Source: Parvularcula oceani (GTDB lineage: Bacteria; Pseudomonadota; Alphaproteobacteria; Caulobacterales; Parvularculaceae). From it: DNA of 64,000 bases. Numbering within the stretch: position 1 is the first letter of the stretch; each line of letters begins with the position of its first letter. The position numbers and the translations under genes are program-made. The notes under the pieces are model-generated. The model did no database searches. It was not told where the DNA came from and worked only from the letters and a program-made list of their open reading frames with translations. The stretch is taken from contig NZ_JPHU01000008.1 in NCBI RefSeq assembly GCF_000733125.1, positions 1 to 64,000 on the forward strand. Direction: 5' to 3'. This document shows positions 20,258-31,555 of this stretch, in pieces.

Positions 20258-20941
20258 ATGGGGTTTGTCGAACTCGCCTTCAACGTGTTCGCGGTGGTCA
20301 CCATCGCCTGCGGCCTCGGGGTGATCCTGTCCAAGAACCCGGTTCACTCGGTTCTGTTCCTGATCCTCGCCTTCATCTCGACGGCCGGGCTCTTCGTGCT
20401 GCTGGGCGCGGAGTATCTCGCCTTCCTTCTGGTCGTCGTCTATGTCGGCGCGGTCGCGGTGCTCTTCCTCTTCGTCGTCATGATGCTCGACGTCGACTTC
20501 GCCGAGCTCCGATCGGGCTATGCCCGCTATCTGCCCTTCGGCATCCTTGTGGGCGTCGTCCTGATGGTGGAGATCGGCTTCGTCGTCGCCGCCTGGAACA
20601 TTCCCGAGGAGGCGCTGGCCGTTCGCCAGGCGCCGATCGTGCAGGACGTGGTCGCGGTCGCGCCGGGCCCCGACGGCATCGTCGATACCGGCGATGAAGC
20701 GGCCGTCGCGCTGGCGCCGAACAATGCCGAGCAGCTCGGAATGGTGCTCTACACCCGCTATGTGCACTTCTTCCAGATCGCGGGCCTCATCCTGCTGGTC
20801 GCGATGATCGGCGCCATCATCCTGACCTTCCGCGAGCGGCGCGGGGTCAAGCATCAGCACGTCGGCAGGCAGGTGGCGCGCACCCGCGCCGAAGCGGTGG
20901 AGGTCGTCTCGGTACCCAAGGGCAAGGGGATTCAGCTGTGA
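20258..20941 (+). CDS. nuoJ: NADH-quinone oxidoreductase subunit J
   Basis: Membrane subunit of respiratory complex I, part of the proton-pumping arm. It has five membrane segments, with the conserved glycine-rich [17 protein letters not shown] region of TM3 around residue 55. A periplasmic/cytoplasmic loop at about 115-155 is longer than in Escherichia coli, as is common in alphaproteobacteria. Length is 227 aa. The ATG has little ribosome-site character. Its stop overlaps the GTG start of nuoK. First gene here of a nuoJKLMN run; nuoI and earlier subunits are missing upstream. Confidence 0.95.
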   Translation: MGFVELAFNVFAVVTIACGLGVILSKNPVHSVLFLILAFISTAGLFVLLGAEYLAFLLVVVYVGAVAVLFLFVVMMLDVDFAELRSGYARYLPFGILVGVVLMVEIGFVVAAWNIPEEALAVRQAPIVQDVVAVAPGPDGIVDTGDEAAVALAPNNAEQLGMVLYTRYVHFFQIAGLILLVAMIGAIILTFRERRGVKHQHVGRQVARTRAEAVEVVSVPKGKGIQL

Positions 20942-21243
20942 TCGGACTTGGTCAGTATCTTCTCGTCGGAGGGCTGCTCTTCGCCATCGGCGCGGCGGGC
21001 ATCTTCCTGAACCGCAAGAACGTCATCGTCATCCTGATGTCGATCGAGCTCATGCTGCTCGCGGTGAACATCAATTTCGTCGCCTTCTCGATCTATCTGG
21101 GTGACCTCGTCGGCCAGGTCTTCGCCTTCATGGTGCTGACCGTGGCCGCGGCGGAGGCCGCGATCGGTCTCGCCATCCTCGTCACCTTCTTCCGGAACCG
21201 CGGCGACATCTCGGTCGAGACCGCGAACACGATGCGGAACTAG
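20938..21243 (+). CDS. nuoK: NADH-quinone oxidoreductase subunit K
   Basis: Small antiporter-like membrane subunit of complex I (101 aa), homologous to MrpC/ND4L. Three membrane segments carry the two conserved buried glutamates: [10 protein letters not shown] in TM2 and [11 protein letters not shown] in TM3, both needed for proton coupling in the family. It starts at GTG overlapping the nuoJ stop (GTGA) and is separated by five bases from nuoL. Confidence 0.96.
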   Translation: MIGLGQYLLVGGLLFAIGAAGIFLNRKNVIVILMSIELMLLAVNINFVAFSIYLGDLVGQVFAFMVLTVAAAEAAIGLAILVTFFRNRGDISVETANTMRN

Positions 21244-21248
21244 TCCCG

Positions 21249-23378
21249 ATGCAAGTGCTCATCGTCCTCCTGCCGCTTCTCGGCGCGCTCCTCGCAATGC
21301 CGCTCGGCCGCGGCAGCGCGCGCACCGCCGAGATCGTCACGACAGGCCTCGTCTTCCTCGCCGCCCTCCTCGCATGGTGGACCTTCTTCGCCGTCGGATT
21401 CGGCGATTCGGAAAGGACGATCCGCCTGTTCACCTGGATCGCCGTCGGCGACCTGACCGCCGACTGGGCGGTCCGCGTCGATGCGCTGTCGGCGACCATG
21501 ATGATCGTGGTCACGACCGTCTCCTCGCTCGTGCACCTCTATTCGATCGGCTATATGAGCGAGGATCCTTCGCGGCCGCGCTTCTTCGCCTATCTGTCGC
21601 TCTTCACCTTCGCCATGCTGATGCTGGTGACGGCGGACAACCTCTTGCAGCTCTTCTTCGGCTGGGAGGGCGTGGGCCTTGCGAGCTATCTCCTGATCGG
21701 CTTCTGGCACCACAAGTCGAGCGCGAATGACGCGTCGATCAAGGCCTTCGTGATGAACCGCGTCGGCGATGTGGGCCTGGCCCTCGGCATCATGGCCTGC
21801 TTCCTCGTCTTCCGTTCGGTCGAGTTCGACGTGATCCTCGAGACCGTGCGCGCCGGCGGCCTGGTCCAGCCCTATGGCGCCGCCGCGCCGATCGCGCTGC
21901 CCGATCTCCAGATCCAGTTCCTCGACCGGACCTATGCCGCCGTCGAGATCATCGGGGTGCTTCTCTTCATCGGCGCGATGGGCAAGTCCGCGCAGTTCCT
22001 GCTGCATACCTGGCTGCCCGACGCGATGGAGGGGCCGACGCCGGTCTCCGCGCTCATCCATGCGGCGACCATGGTCACGGCGGGTGTCTTCCTCGTCTGC
22101 CGCATGTCGGACCTCTACGCCGTCGCGCCTGGCGCCTCGGCGCTGATCACCGTGATCGGCGCGACGACCGCGATCTATGCGGCGACGGTCGGCCTGGTGC
22201 AGCCCGACATCAAGCGGGTCATCGCCTATTCGACGGCGAGCCAGCTCGGCTACATGTTCTTCGCGGCGGGCGTGGGCGGCTATGGCGCCGCGATGTTCCA
22301 CCTGACGACCCACGCCTTCTTCAAGGCGCTGCTCTTCCTCGGCGCCGGCGCGGTGATCCATTTCAGCCACCACGAGCAGGACATGCGCTTCATGGGCGGC
22401 CTGCGGCAGCAGATGCCGATCACCTTCCTGATGATGCTTCTGGGCACGCTGGCGATCACCGGCGTTGGCATTCCGATGGTCACGCTGTTCGGCGCGCCCT
22501 TCGGCTTTGCGGGCTTCGTGTCGAAGGACATGATCATCGAGAGCGCCTTCGCCGCATCCGAAGCGGGGCAGAGCTTCGCGATCTACGCCTTCGTCATCGG
22601 CCTTCTGGCCGCGACCCTGACCGCTTTCTATTCCTGGCGCCTGATCTTCCTGACATTCGGCGGGAAATGGCGAGCGCCCGAGGAAGTCCGCCGGCATCCG
22701 CACGGCGTGCCCAGCACGATGATCGTTGCCATGCTGCCGCTCGCGGTGGGCGCGGTCCTGGCCGGCATGCTCTTCTACAAGCCCTTCGTGGGCGACGGCG
22801 CGGCCGGCTTCTGGGAGCAGGCGATCCACGTGCCGGGCGCCCATGCCGGCGAACAGCACGGCCTCGAAGCCGAGGCCCATGCCGAGCCGGTCCCGCATGG
22901 CGAGGAGAGCCTGGCCGAAGCCGCGCGCGAAGCGGATCACGGCGATGCCATCTTGGGCGAGGCGGAGGCGGCGGCCGATCATGGCGGGCACCACTTCCCC
23001 GCCTGGGTCCTGTGGGCGCCCTTCATCGCCATGGTCCTCGGCACCATCGCGGCATGGTTCCAGTACAGCCGCGGCGACGATCCGCTGCGCCCGGGCCTCA
23101 TCGGGGAGGGCGGCATGCTCTACGGCTTCCTGCGGAACCGCTGGTATATCGACGACCTCTACCGCAACGCCTTCCTCAAGCCGGCGCGTCTGATCGGCCG
23201 CTTCCTGTGGAAGCGCGGGGACGAGGCGACCATCGACCGGTTCGGCCCGAACGGCCTCTCCGCATTGACGGGCGCCAGCGCCCGCGGGGCGGTGCGTGGC
23301 CAGAGCGGCTACGTCTTCCACTACGCCTTCGTCATGCTGATCGGCGTGACGATCCTTCTCCTGATCATTCTCCTCTAG
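21249..23378 (+). CDS. nuoL: NADH-quinone oxidoreductase subunit L
   Basis: Largest antiporter-like subunit of complex I (709 aa, ND5 homologue), with the long lateral helix. The conserved blocks are present: [47 protein letters not shown] and the [15 protein letters not shown] helix. Between the late membrane helices there is a His/Glu/Ala-rich hydrophilic insert at about residues 530-582, which is low-complexity and acidic. The ATG start is five bases after nuoK and ten bases precede nuoM. Confidence 0.96.
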   Translation: MQVLIVLLPLLGALLAMPLGRGSARTAEIVTTGLVFLAALLAWWTFFAVGFGDSERTIRLFTWIAVGDLTADWAVRVDALSATMMIVVTTVSSLVHLYSIGYMSEDPSRPRFFAYLSLFTFAMLMLVTADNLLQLFFGWEGVGLASYLLIGFWHHKSSANDASIKAFVMNRVGDVGLALGIMACFLVFRSVEFDVILETVRAGGLVQPYGAAAPIALPDLQIQFLDRTYAAVEIIGVLLFIGAMGKSAQFLLHTWLPDAMEGPTPVSALIHAATMVTAGVFLVCRMSDLYAVAPGASALITVIGATTAIYAATVGLVQPDIKRVIAYSTASQLGYMFFAAGVGGYGAAMFHLTTHAFFKALLFLGAGAVIHFSHHEQDMRFMGGLRQQMPITFLMMLLGTLAITGVGIPMVTLFGAPFGFAGFVSKDMIIESAFAASEAGQSFAIYAFVIGLLAATLTAFYSWRLIFLTFGGKWRAPEEVRRHPHGVPSTMIVAMLPLAVGAVLAGMLFYKPFVGDGAAGFWEQAIHVPGAHAGEQHGLEAEAHAEPVPHGEESLAEAAREADHGDAILGEAEAAADHGGHHFPAWVLWAPFIAMVLGTIAAWFQYSRGDDPLRPGLIGEGGMLYGFLRNRWYIDDLYRNAFLKPARLIGRFLWKRGDEATIDRFGPNGLSALTGASARGAVRGQSGYVFHYAFVMLIGVTILLLIILL

Positions 23379-23388
23379 AGCGCGCACC

Positions 23389-24993
23389 GTGATTCCAGAG
23401 TCCTATTCCGACGTCCCCTGGCTGACGCTGATCACCTTCCTGCCGCTCGTGGGGGCTCTCCTCATCGTGCTGCGGCGGGCGACCAGCCGCGAGGACGAGC
23501 AGCACCTCGTCGATCAGGCCGCGCGCCTCGTTGCGCTCTGGTCGACGGGCATCGTCTTCGTCTTCACGATGGGGATCTACTTCTTCCTCTACGACAAGGA
23601 CGCCGCGGGCTTCCAGCTGGTCGAGCGGGTCGGCTGGCTCGGCTACGGCATCGACTACAAGATGGGCGTGGACGGCATCTCGGTGCTGTTCGTCGTGCTG
23701 ACCGCCTTCATCATGCCGGTCTGCATCCTGGCCTCGTGGAACTCGATCAAGCACCGCGTCGCGGACTACATGATCAGCTTCCTCGTGCTCGAGACGATGA
23801 TCATGGGCGTCTTCTGCGCGCTCGACCTCGTTCTCTTCTATGTCTTCTTCGAAGGCTCGCTGATCCCGATGTTCCTGATCATCGGCGTCTGGGGCTCGAA
23901 GGGCGAGCGTGAGCTGTTCGGCCGGACGATCCCCAACCGCGTCTATGCCGCCTTCAAGTTCTTCCTCTACACGCTGCTCGGCTCGCTCTTCCTGCTGATC
24001 GCGCTCGTCTACATGTATCTCGAGGTCGGCACGACGGACATCGTGGCGCTCCTGCAATACGACTTCGCGCGCGAGGCGCAGACCTGGCTCTGGCTCGCCT
24101 TCTTCGCGAGCTTCGCGGTCAAGATGCCGATGTGGCCGGTCCATACCTGGCTTCCCGACGCGCACGTCCAGGCGCCGACCGCCGGGTCGATCGTGCTGGC
24201 GGCGATCCTTCTGAAGATGGGCGGCTACGGCTTCGTGCGGTTCAGCCTGCCCATGTTCCCCGAGGCGTCGGTCGACTTCGCGCCGCTGGTCTACACGCTG
24301 TCGGTCATCGCGATCATCTACACTTCGCTCGTGGCCTTCGCGCAGGAGGACATGAAGAAGCTCATCGCCTATTCCTCCGTGGCGCATATGGGCTTCGTGA
24401 CGATGGGCCTGTTCACCGGCACGCAACAGGGCATCGACGGCGCCATGTTCCAGATGCTCAGCCACGGCTTCATCTCGGGCGCGCTCTTCCTGTGCGTCGG
24501 CATCGTCTATGACCGCATGCACACGCGCGAGATCGCGGCCTATGGCGGCCTCGTCACGCGGATGAAATGGTACGCCTTCTTCTTCCTCTTCTTCACCATG
24601 GGGAATATCGGCCTGCCGGGCATCTCCGGCTTCGTCGGCGAGATCCTGCCGCTGATCGGCACCTTCCGCGTCAACACCTGGGTGGCGGCGCTCGCGACGC
24701 TCGGCATGATCCTCTCGGCGGGTTACGGCCTGCGCCTCTACCGCGAAGTCGTCTTCGGCGAGGTGCGGCACGAGCCGGTCAAGAGCCTGGCCGACGTGAC
24801 GCGGCGCGAAGGCGGCCTCCTCGCCATCCTCGCGGCGCTCGCCCTCTATCTCGGCATCAACCCGACGCCGACGCTGAACGTGTTCAGCACCGGCACCGAC
24901 TATGTGCTCACGCGCCTTCAGCCCGTCACCGATCTCGCTGAAAGCACGACGAGCGCCGACCAGATCCACATCGAGCCGGAGGCGCATCAGTGA
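23389..24993 (+). CDS. nuoM: NADH-quinone oxidoreductase subunit M
   Basis: Antiporter-like proton-channel subunit of complex I (534 aa, ND4 homologue). Visible family blocks include the [17 protein letters not shown] glutamate helix, [23 protein letters not shown] and the [16 protein letters not shown] helix. It begins at GTG. Its stop overlaps the GTG start of nuoN by four bases, so translation is likely coupled. Confidence 0.96.
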   Translation: MIPESYSDVPWLTLITFLPLVGALLIVLRRATSREDEQHLVDQAARLVALWSTGIVFVFTMGIYFFLYDKDAAGFQLVERVGWLGYGIDYKMGVDGISVLFVVLTAFIMPVCILASWNSIKHRVADYMISFLVLETMIMGVFCALDLVLFYVFFEGSLIPMFLIIGVWGSKGERELFGRTIPNRVYAAFKFFLYTLLGSLFLLIALVYMYLEVGTTDIVALLQYDFAREAQTWLWLAFFASFAVKMPMWPVHTWLPDAHVQAPTAGSIVLAAILLKMGGYGFVRFSLPMFPEASVDFAPLVYTLSVIAIIYTSLVAFAQEDMKKLIAYSSVAHMGFVTMGLFTGTQQGIDGAMFQMLSHGFISGALFLCVGIVYDRMHTREIAAYGGLVTRMKWYAFFFLFFTMGNIGLPGISGFVGEILPLIGTFRVNTWVAALATLGMILSAGYGLRLYREVVFGEVRHEPVKSLADVTRREGGLLAILAALALYLGINPTPTLNVFSTGTDYVLTRLQPVTDLAESTTSADQIHIEPEAHQ

Positions 24994-26432
24994 CGCTCCT
25001 CGACAACCTCTCCCTGCTGCTGCCCGAGCTGTTCCTGTCGCTCGCGGCGATGGCGCTCCTGCTGACCGGCGTGTTCTGGCGCGGCGATCGCGTGGCGCAG
25101 ATCACCTATGCCGCCGCCGGCTGCCTCGTCCTGGCCGTGCTGCTGAGCCTGTTCGGCCAGGATGAGGGCAGCATCTACCTGTTCGGCGGCGCCTTCGTGA
25201 ATGACGCGCTGGCGCGGATCTCCAAGATCTTCATCTTCCTCGCCGCGCTGATCGCGCTGCTCATGTCCACGCGCTTCATGCTGCGCGAGAAGCTAGGGCG
25301 CCCGGAATATCCGGTGCTGATCCTGCTCTCCTGCGTCGGCATGGGCCTCATGGTCTCCGCCAACGACCTGATCAGCCTCTATCTCGGTGTCGAGCTGCAA
25401 TCCCTGTCGGTCTACATCATGGCCGCCTTCAACCGCGACTCGCGCCGCTCGACCGAGGCGGGCCTGAAATATTTCGTGCTCGGCGCGCTGAGCTCCGGCC
25501 TGCTGCTCTATGGCGCGTCGCTCGTCTACGGCTTCGCGGGCTCGACCAATTTCCAAGCCATCGCGCTGGTCGCGGCCGATGTCGAAAATCCCGTCGGCCT
25601 GACCTTCGGCCTCGTCTTCCTGATCTCAGGGCTCGCCTTCAAGGTCTCCGCCGCGCCGTTCCACATGTGGACGCCCGACGTCTATGAAGGCTCGCCCACG
25701 CCGGTGACGGCCTTCTTCGCCGCCGCGCCCAAGCTCGCGGGCATGGTCCTGTTCGGCCGCGTCCTGATCGAGGCCTTCCCGACGCTGTTCGATCAGTGGC
25801 AGCCCATCATCTGGCTGCTCGCCGCGGCCTCCATGATCGTCGGCGCCCTGTCCGCGCTGGTGCAGACCAACATCAAGCGGCTGATGGCCTATTCCTCGAT
25901 CGGCCATGTCGGCTATGCACTGATGGGCCTTGCGGCAGGCACGGAAGGCGGCCTCGCCGCGCTGGTGATCTATCTGATCATCTATCTCGTGATGACGCTC
26001 GGCACCTTCGCCTGCATCCTGTCCATGCGCCGCTCCGAAGGCATGGCGGAGAACATCTCGGACCTCGCCGGCCTCAGCCAGACCCAGCGCGGCCTCGCCT
26101 GGGCCTTCACCTTCCTGTTCATCTCGCTTGCCGGGATTCCGATCTTCATCGGCTTCTTCGCCAAGTTCTTCGTCTTCATGGCGGCGGTCGAGGCGGACCT
26201 CTACATCCTCGCGGCGGTGGGCGTGATCACCTCGGTGATCGCCACCTACTACTATCTGTCGGTCATCCGGACGATCTGGTTCGAGGAGCCTGCGGTCGGT
26301 TTCGTGCGGGAGCCGAGCTCCGCCGTGTCCTTCACCGCGATCGGCGCCGCGATCATCACGGTCTTCGGCATCATCTTCGCGATCGAGCCGCTGCGGGCCG
26401 TGGCTGCCGCGGCGGCGGCGCCGCTCTTCTGA
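24990..26432 (+). CDS. nuoN: NADH-quinone oxidoreductase subunit N
   Basis: Third antiporter-like subunit of complex I (480 aa, ND2 homologue). Conserved features are the [19 protein letters not shown] helix, [26 protein letters not shown] and [18 protein letters not shown]. It starts at GTG overlapping the nuoM stop and ends one base before the birA start. This nuoN-birA-coaX-rnj order is standard in alphaproteobacteria. Confidence 0.96.
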   Translation: MTLLDNLSLLLPELFLSLAAMALLLTGVFWRGDRVAQITYAAAGCLVLAVLLSLFGQDEGSIYLFGGAFVNDALARISKIFIFLAALIALLMSTRFMLREKLGRPEYPVLILLSCVGMGLMVSANDLISLYLGVELQSLSVYIMAAFNRDSRRSTEAGLKYFVLGALSSGLLLYGASLVYGFAGSTNFQAIALVAADVENPVGLTFGLVFLISGLAFKVSAAPFHMWTPDVYEGSPTPVTAFFAAAPKLAGMVLFGRVLIEAFPTLFDQWQPIIWLLAAASMIVGALSALVQTNIKRLMAYSSIGHVGYALMGLAAGTEGGLAALVIYLIIYLVMTLGTFACILSMRRSEGMAENISDLAGLSQTQRGLAWAFTFLFISLAGIPIFIGFFAKFFVFMAAVEADLYILAAVGVITSVIATYYYLSVIRTIWFEEPAVGFVREPSSAVSFTAIGAAIITVFGIIFAIEPLRAVAAAAAAPLF

Positions 26433-26433
26433 T

Positions 26434-27171
26434 TTGGAGACGGCGTGCGTCCACCTCCCGGAGGTCGATTCGACCAGCAAGGAGGTCCGCCGCCGCTTCG
26501 ATGCCGGCGAGGACGGCCCGCTCTGGGTCCGGGCCGACCGGCAGAGCGCGGGCTATGGCCGCAGGGGGCGCAGCTGGCAGAGCCCGGAGGGCAATCTTGC
26601 CGCGACGCTCCTTCTTCCCCTGAAGGGCAGGCTCGGGCCCGAGGACCCTGCGGGCTACGGCTTCGCCGCCGCGCTCGCCATCGCGGACGCGGCGAGAGCC
26701 TGCGGCGTGCCGCCGACGGCCGTGACGCTGAAATGGCCGAACGACGTGCTGCTCGAGGGCGGCAAGCTGGCGGGCCTCCTGATCGAATTGCTGGAGTGGG
26801 AGGGCGGCCTCGCGCTCGCCCTCGGCATGGGCGTCAATCTGGCTTCCGCGCCTGCCATCGCCGCCTATCCGACCAGCGCCATCGCCGCCTATGCGCCCGC
26901 CCCGGCGCCGGAGCGCTTCCTGACGCTTCTGGACGGGGCCTTCTTCTCCCGGCTCGAAAGCTGGAAGAGCGACGGCTTCCCGGCGCTGCGCGATGCCTGG
27001 CTCGCCCGCGCGCAAGGGATCGGCGACCGGATCGAAGTGCGGCTGCCGAAGGCCACGCTGACCGGGATCTTCGAGGGCCTCGCCCCGGACGGCACGCTCC
27101 GCCTCCGCCAGGGGGAAGAGACGGTGATCGTGACCGCCGGCGACGTGTTCTTTCCCGGTCAGGGCGGCTAA
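26434..27171 (+). CDS. birA: biotin-[acetyl-CoA carboxylase] ligase
   Basis: Attaches biotin to the carrier protein of acetyl-CoA carboxylase through biotinyl-AMP. The 245-residue protein has only the catalytic and C-terminal domains; the helix-turn-helix repressor domain of E. coli BirA is absent, so it should not regulate transcription. The biotin-binding signature GYGRRGRSW lies near residues 42-50 and KWPNDVLL near 96-103, followed by GKLAGLLIE. The start is TTG one base after nuoN; the GGAG of TTGGAG is shared, and no nearer ATG would keep the N-terminal strand. Confidence 0.93.
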   Translation: METACVHLPEVDSTSKEVRRRFDAGEDGPLWVRADRQSAGYGRRGRSWQSPEGNLAATLLLPLKGRLGPEDPAGYGFAAALAIADAARACGVPPTAVTLKWPNDVLLEGGKLAGLLIELLEWEGGLALALGMGVNLASAPAIAAYPTSAIAAYAPAPAPERFLTLLDGAFFSRLESWKSDGFPALRDAWLARAQGIGDRIEVRLPKATLTGIFEGLAPDGTLRLRQGEETVIVTAGDVFFPGQGG

Positions 27172-27214
27172 CAGGCAGCGAGGCCGATGCGCGGCCCGTG
27201 CAATAGGGGGTAGG

Positions 27215-27994
27215 ATGCTGCTCGCCATCGATGTCGGCAACACCAACACCGTCTTCGCGCTGGTCGAAGACGGGGTGACGGTCGCGCAGTGGCGCGCCTC
27301 GACCTCGGCGCGCCGCACGGCCGACGAATATGCCGTCTGGCTTCGCCAGCTCATGGACCTCGACGGCGGGCGGAGCCTCGGGGAGGTGACGTCCTGCATC
27401 ATCGCGACCGTCGTGCCGCAGGCCCTGTTCAACCTGCGCAACCTGTCCCGCCGCTACCTGAACGCCGAGCCCATGATCGTCGGTCCCGACATTCCCGGGG
27501 TGCCGGTGCGCATCGACCGCCCCTCCGAGGCGGGCGCCGACCGCCTGGTCGGCGCGGTGGGCGGCTTCGTCACCTATGGCGGGCCGCTGATCGTGGTGGA
27601 TTCGGGCACGGCGACCACGTTCGACATCGTCGGCGCCGATGGCGGCTTCGAGGGCGGCGTGATCTCGCCCGGCATCAATCTCTCGGTCCAGGCCCTGCAC
27701 ACGGCGGCGGCCCGGCTGCCGCGCATCGCGATCGAGCGGCCGGACAAGGTCATCGGCACCGACACGGTCGGCGCCATGCAGGCGGGCGTGTTCTGGGGCT
27801 ATGTCAGCTTGATCGAGGGGCTGATCGACCGCATCTCAACCGAATACGGCGCGCCCATGACAGTGGTCGCAACGGGCGGCGTCTCGTCGCTGTTCAAGGA
27901 CGCGACCGACAAGATTCATCATTTCGACCCCGACCTGACCATTCGGGGCCTGACCGAAATTGCCCGCCGGCTCGAGGCGGAACGTCAACGATAA
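27215..27994 (+). CDS. coaX: type III pantothenate kinase
   Basis: Catalyses the first step of coenzyme A synthesis. It is a 259-residue ASKHA-fold kinase opening with the phosphate loop [23 protein letters not shown] and the second phosphate motif [11 protein letters not shown] are visible, as is [11 protein letters not shown]. Typical of type III enzymes, which are not inhibited by CoA in the family. GGGGGTAGG stands before the ATG. Part of the nuoN-birA-coaX-rnj series. Confidence 0.96.
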   Translation: MLLAIDVGNTNTVFALVEDGVTVAQWRASTSARRTADEYAVWLRQLMDLDGGRSLGEVTSCIIATVVPQALFNLRNLSRRYLNAEPMIVGPDIPGVPVRIDRPSEAGADRLVGAVGGFVTYGGPLIVVDSGTATTFDIVGADGGFEGGVISPGINLSVQALHTAAARLPRIAIERPDKVIGTDTVGAMQAGVFWGYVSLIEGLIDRISTEYGAPMTVVATGGVSSLFKDATDKIHHFDPDLTIRGLTEIARRLEAERQR

Positions 27995-28024
27995 CAGGCG
28001 CACGAGGCGCCGGAACGGACATCT

Positions 28025-29692
28025 ATGGAGAATGAACTCGTCTTCCTGCCCCTGGGCGGATCCGGCGAAATCGGGATGAACATGAACCTCTTCGGGATCG
28101 GTCCTGCCGACGCCCGCAAGTGGATCATCGTCGATACCGGCGTCACCTTCGGGGGCGACGACACCCCCGGCATCGACCTCATAACACCGGACCACAACTA
28201 CCTGCTCGACGAGCTCGACGAGGGCGCGGACCTGCTCGGCATGGTCCTCACCCACGGCCACGAGGACCATATCGGCGCCGTCGCCCATCTGTGGCCGGAT
28301 CTGGAATGCGACATCTACGCGACGCCGTTCACGGCCGAGCTCGTGCGCCGCAAGTTCAAGGAAGTCGGCATCGACGACGCGCCGATCAGGATCGTGGACC
28401 TGCAGGCGCGCTTCGAACTCGGTCCCTTCGATCTCGAATTCATCACGCTGACCCACTCCATTCCCGAGCCGAACGCCATCGCGATCAGGACGGAGTTCGG
28501 CACGCTGCTGCACACGGGCGACTGGAAGCTCGACCCGCGGCCGGTGCTGGGCTCGAAGACCGACGCCGAGGCACTGAGCGAGCTGGGCGAGGAGGGCGTC
28601 CTCGCCATGATCTGCGACTCGACCAATGTCCTGTCCGAAGGCCGGTCGGGTTCGGAAAGCGACGTCGCCGACACGCTCCAGCAGATCGTGTCCGAGCAGA
28701 AGGGCAGGGTGGCGGTGACCACCTTCGCCTCCAACGTCTCCCGCCTCGTCTCGGTCTGCAGGGCGGCGATGGCGGCGGACCGCTCTGTCTGCCTTCTGGG
28801 CCGCTCCATGCTGCGCATGATCGACGTCGCGCGGATGGTGGACCTGCTTCCCGAAGGCGTCAGCTTCGTCGATCCGAAAGAGGCGGGCTACCTGCCCAAG
28901 GACAAGATCCTCTATCTCTGCACCGGCAGCCAGGGCGAGGAGCGCGCGGCGCTGGCCCGAATCGCGCGGGACGATCATCCCGACCTCGTCCTCTCGGACG
29001 GCGACACGGTCATCTTCAGCTCGAAGATCATTCCCGGCAATGAGCGCGGCATCTACGAGCTGATGAATCAGCTCACCGATCTCGGCGTCTCCATCATCAC
29101 CGAGGAAGACGCGTTCGTTCACGTCTCCGGCCACCCCTGCCGCGACGAGCTGCGCGACATGTATTCCTGGGTGAAGCCGCGCTATGCGATCCCCGTTCAC
29201 GGCGAGGCGCGGCACCTGCGCGAACATGCCGATCTCGCCAAAAGCCTCGGCGTCGAAGAGACGCTGGTGCCGCGCAATGGCGACCTGATCCGCATCGCGC
29301 CCGGCGATCTTCGCCGCATCGACGAAGTGCCTTCGGGCCGCATCATGATCGACGGCAAGATCCTTCTGCCCCAGGGCGACGGCGTGATCCGCGCGCGCAG
29401 GCAGCTCGCGGCCGAGGGGGTCATCGTCGTCGCCCTCGCCGTCGGAGCCAAGAACGCGCTTCTCGATGGGCCGAAGCTCTTCCTCAAGGGCGTGCCGAAG
29501 GACGACAATGACGGCGACATCCTGCGCGAGGTCATCGAGGAAGCGGTGGAGGATGCGCTGGGCAGCATGTCCAAGAACAAGCTCGGTGACGACCGCGATA
29601 TCGAAAACGCCCTGCGGCGGGCGATCCGGGCAGAGCTGGCGCCGCGCTGGGGAAAGCGCTGCGATATCGCCGTGCTGGTCAACAGGGCCTGA
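28025..29692 (+). CDS. rnj: ribonuclease J
   Basis: Metallo-beta-lactamase-fold RNase with 5'-exonuclease and endonuclease activity in RNA decay and rRNA maturation. The 555-residue product carries the zinc motif HGHEDH (H77, H79, D81, H82). A beta-CASP domain follows (SGFV-like stretch replaced by CDSTNVLSEGRSGSE), then VSGHPCRDELRDMY and PVHGEARHL near residue 390. The C-terminal domain is complete. The ATG start lies 30 bases after coaX. DUF1467 follows after three bases. Confidence 0.95.
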   Translation: MENELVFLPLGGSGEIGMNMNLFGIGPADARKWIIVDTGVTFGGDDTPGIDLITPDHNYLLDELDEGADLLGMVLTHGHEDHIGAVAHLWPDLECDIYATPFTAELVRRKFKEVGIDDAPIRIVDLQARFELGPFDLEFITLTHSIPEPNAIAIRTEFGTLLHTGDWKLDPRPVLGSKTDAEALSELGEEGVLAMICDSTNVLSEGRSGSESDVADTLQQIVSEQKGRVAVTTFASNVSRLVSVCRAAMAADRSVCLLGRSMLRMIDVARMVDLLPEGVSFVDPKEAGYLPKDKILYLCTGSQGEERAALARIARDDHPDLVLSDGDTVIFSSKIIPGNERGIYELMNQLTDLGVSIITEEDAFVHVSGHPCRDELRDMYSWVKPRYAIPVHGEARHLREHADLAKSLGVEETLVPRNGDLIRIAPGDLRRIDEVPSGRIMIDGKILLPQGDGVIRARRQLAAEGVIVVALAVGAKNALLDGPKLFLKGVPKDDNDGDILREVIEEAVEDALGSMSKNKLGDDRDIENALRRAIRAELAPRWGKRCDIAVLVNRA

Positions 29693-29695
29693 GCG

Positions 29696-29941
29696 ATGAG
29701 TCCCGTCGGCGGCCTCATCATCTATCTCATCTTGTGGTGGGTCGTGTTCTTTGCGGTCCTCCCCATGCGCGTGCGCAGCGTGTGGGAGGATTCCGAGGAG
29801 CAGCCCGAAGGGGTGGAGGAGGGGGCGCCGGTGCGGCCCGAACTGTGGTTCAAGGTGCGCCGGACGACCTGGATCACGGCGCTGGTCTGGCTGGTGGTCG
29901 CGGCCCTCATCATCTCGGGAATCTTCGAGCCGGATGTCTGA
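29696..29941 (+). CDS. DUF1467 family small membrane protein
   Basis: An 81-residue inner-membrane protein with two hydrophobic helices (about 6-24 and 57-76) joined by a short acidic cytoplasmic loop. The N-terminal helix followed by LPMRVRSVWE is the DUF1467 hallmark. It starts three bases behind rnj and is regularly found there in alphaproteobacteria, usually followed by proS, which is not the case here. Function unknown. Confidence 0.88.
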   Translation: MSPVGGLIIYLILWWVVFFAVLPMRVRSVWEDSEEQPEGVEEGAPVRPELWFKVRRTTWITALVWLVVAALIISGIFEPDV

Positions 29942-30027
29942 GCCGCAGCGGTAGCGGCTTGCCCGCGCGGCAGAATGATGGCACGCGCGAAGTCCTACCG
30001 ACATCCCGAGCGAAGAAGGTTTCGAGC

Positions 30028-31491
30028 GTGTCAGAGCAGCCCGCCGCGCCCCTTGCGCCGTCCGCGCCGCCGCCGCCCCCGGGCGACCTGCCAGAGCCCG
30101 AGCGCGAAGAGGCGCTCGACGAGCGCATGTCGCTGACGCCTGAATTCGTTCGGGCGGTCGACGAGGCCGTCGAGGCCGAGGATGCGGACGAGGTCAAGCG
30201 CCTCACGGGCGACCTCCACCCGGCGGACACGGCCGACCTGCTCGAACAGCTCGCCGAGAACAATCGCGGCCCCTTCGTCGGCCTTCTCGGCGAGGATTTC
30301 CACGCCGGAACGCTGGTCGAGCTCGATTCGGATGTCCGGGACGTCGTCATCGAGGCGATGCCCACGGGCCAGCTCGCAGGCGCGGTCACCGAGCTCGACA
30401 CGGACGAGGCGGCCTTCGTCCTCGAGGATCTCGACGAAGAGGCGCGGGCCGAAATCTTGGCGGAGATGCCGGTCAGCGACCGGCTCGCCCTCGAAGCGGC
30501 CTTCGACTATCCGGAAGACTCCGCAGGCCGCCTGATGCAGCGCGGCGTCTTCGCCGCGCCCGCCTTCCGCACCGTCGGCGAGATCATCGACCGGCTCCGC
30601 TCCGCCGAGCAGCTGCCCGAGACCTTCTTCGAGGTCTATGTCGTCGACCCCACCTATCGCGTGGTCGGCGTCGTGCCCCTGTCGCGCTTCGTGAAGGCGC
30701 CGCGCGATACGGTGATCGACACGCTGATCACCGAGGATCACCCCCTGGTCCGCGACATGATGGACCAGGAGGAGGTCGCCTACCTCTTCGAGAAGTACAA
30801 CCTCATCTCCGCACCGGTGGTGGACGAGGCGCAGCGGCTCGTCGGCATGATCACGGTCGATGACGTGGTCGAGATCGTCCATGAGGAGCGCGACGAGGAC
30901 ATGCTCGCCCTCGCCGGCGTCGAGAAGGACGAAGGCGGCCTCACCATATCCGTCCGGCAGGTCGCGCGTTCGCGCTTCACCTGGCTGTCGGTGAATCTCG
31001 GCACGGCGATCCTGGCGAGCTTCATCATCGGGCTCTTCGACGCCACGATCGCCGAGGTGGTCGCGCTGGCCGTGCTGATGCCGATCGTCGCATCCATGGG
31101 CGGCAATGCCGGGACCCAGACGCTCACGGTGGCGGTGCGGAACCTCGCAACGCGCGACCTGACCGGCTCGAACGCCGTGCGGGTCGTGTTGCGCGAGACC
31201 ACGGTCTCGCTCATCAACGGCATCGCCTTCGCGATCATCCTCGCCGTGGGCGCGGGCCTCTGGTACGAGCTCGCCTCCGGCGGTGACGGCGTGATCCTCG
31301 GGGCGGTGCTGGCCGCCGCAATGGTCATCACCATGGTCTGTGCCGGGCTAGCCGGAACGCTCGTCCCGCTCGGGCTTCAGCGGGCGGGCGCGGACCCCGC
31401 GGTCAGCTCCGCCGTCTTCGTCACCACGGTGACCGACGTCGTCGGCTTCTTCGCCTTTCTGGGTCTCGCCGCGGTCTTCCTCGTGGGGTGA
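30028..31491 (+). CDS. mgtE: magnesium transporter MgtE
   Basis: Mg2+ channel of the inner membrane gated by cytosolic Mg2+. The 487 residues comprise a Pro-rich N-terminal tail, the superhelical MgtE N domain (about 35-140, with HPADTADLLEQL), a CBS pair (about 145-275) and five membrane helices (about 315-485). The last carry the conserved VALAVLMPIVASMGGNAGTQT stretch. The GTG at 30028, preceded by GAAGAAGG, fits best; upstream in-frame codons read as noise overlapping the DUF1467 gene. Confidence 0.94.
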   Translation: MSEQPAAPLAPSAPPPPPGDLPEPEREEALDERMSLTPEFVRAVDEAVEAEDADEVKRLTGDLHPADTADLLEQLAENNRGPFVGLLGEDFHAGTLVELDSDVRDVVIEAMPTGQLAGAVTELDTDEAAFVLEDLDEEARAEILAEMPVSDRLALEAAFDYPEDSAGRLMQRGVFAAPAFRTVGEIIDRLRSAEQLPETFFEVYVVDPTYRVVGVVPLSRFVKAPRDTVIDTLITEDHPLVRDMMDQEEVAYLFEKYNLISAPVVDEAQRLVGMITVDDVVEIVHEERDEDMLALAGVEKDEGGLTISVRQVARSRFTWLSVNLGTAILASFIIGLFDATIAEVVALAVLMPIVASMGGNAGTQTLTVAVRNLATRDLTGSNAVRVVLRETTVSLINGIAFAIILAVGAGLWYELASGGDGVILGAVLAAAMVITMVCAGLAGTLVPLGLQRAGADPAVSSAVFVTTVTDVVGFFAFLGLAAVFLVG

Positions 31492-31555
31492 GGGGCCGCG
31501 CGGAACGAAGAGGCGGGCGTGCCGTTAGGGCTCTGATGCTTCGGAAGTTCTGCTC

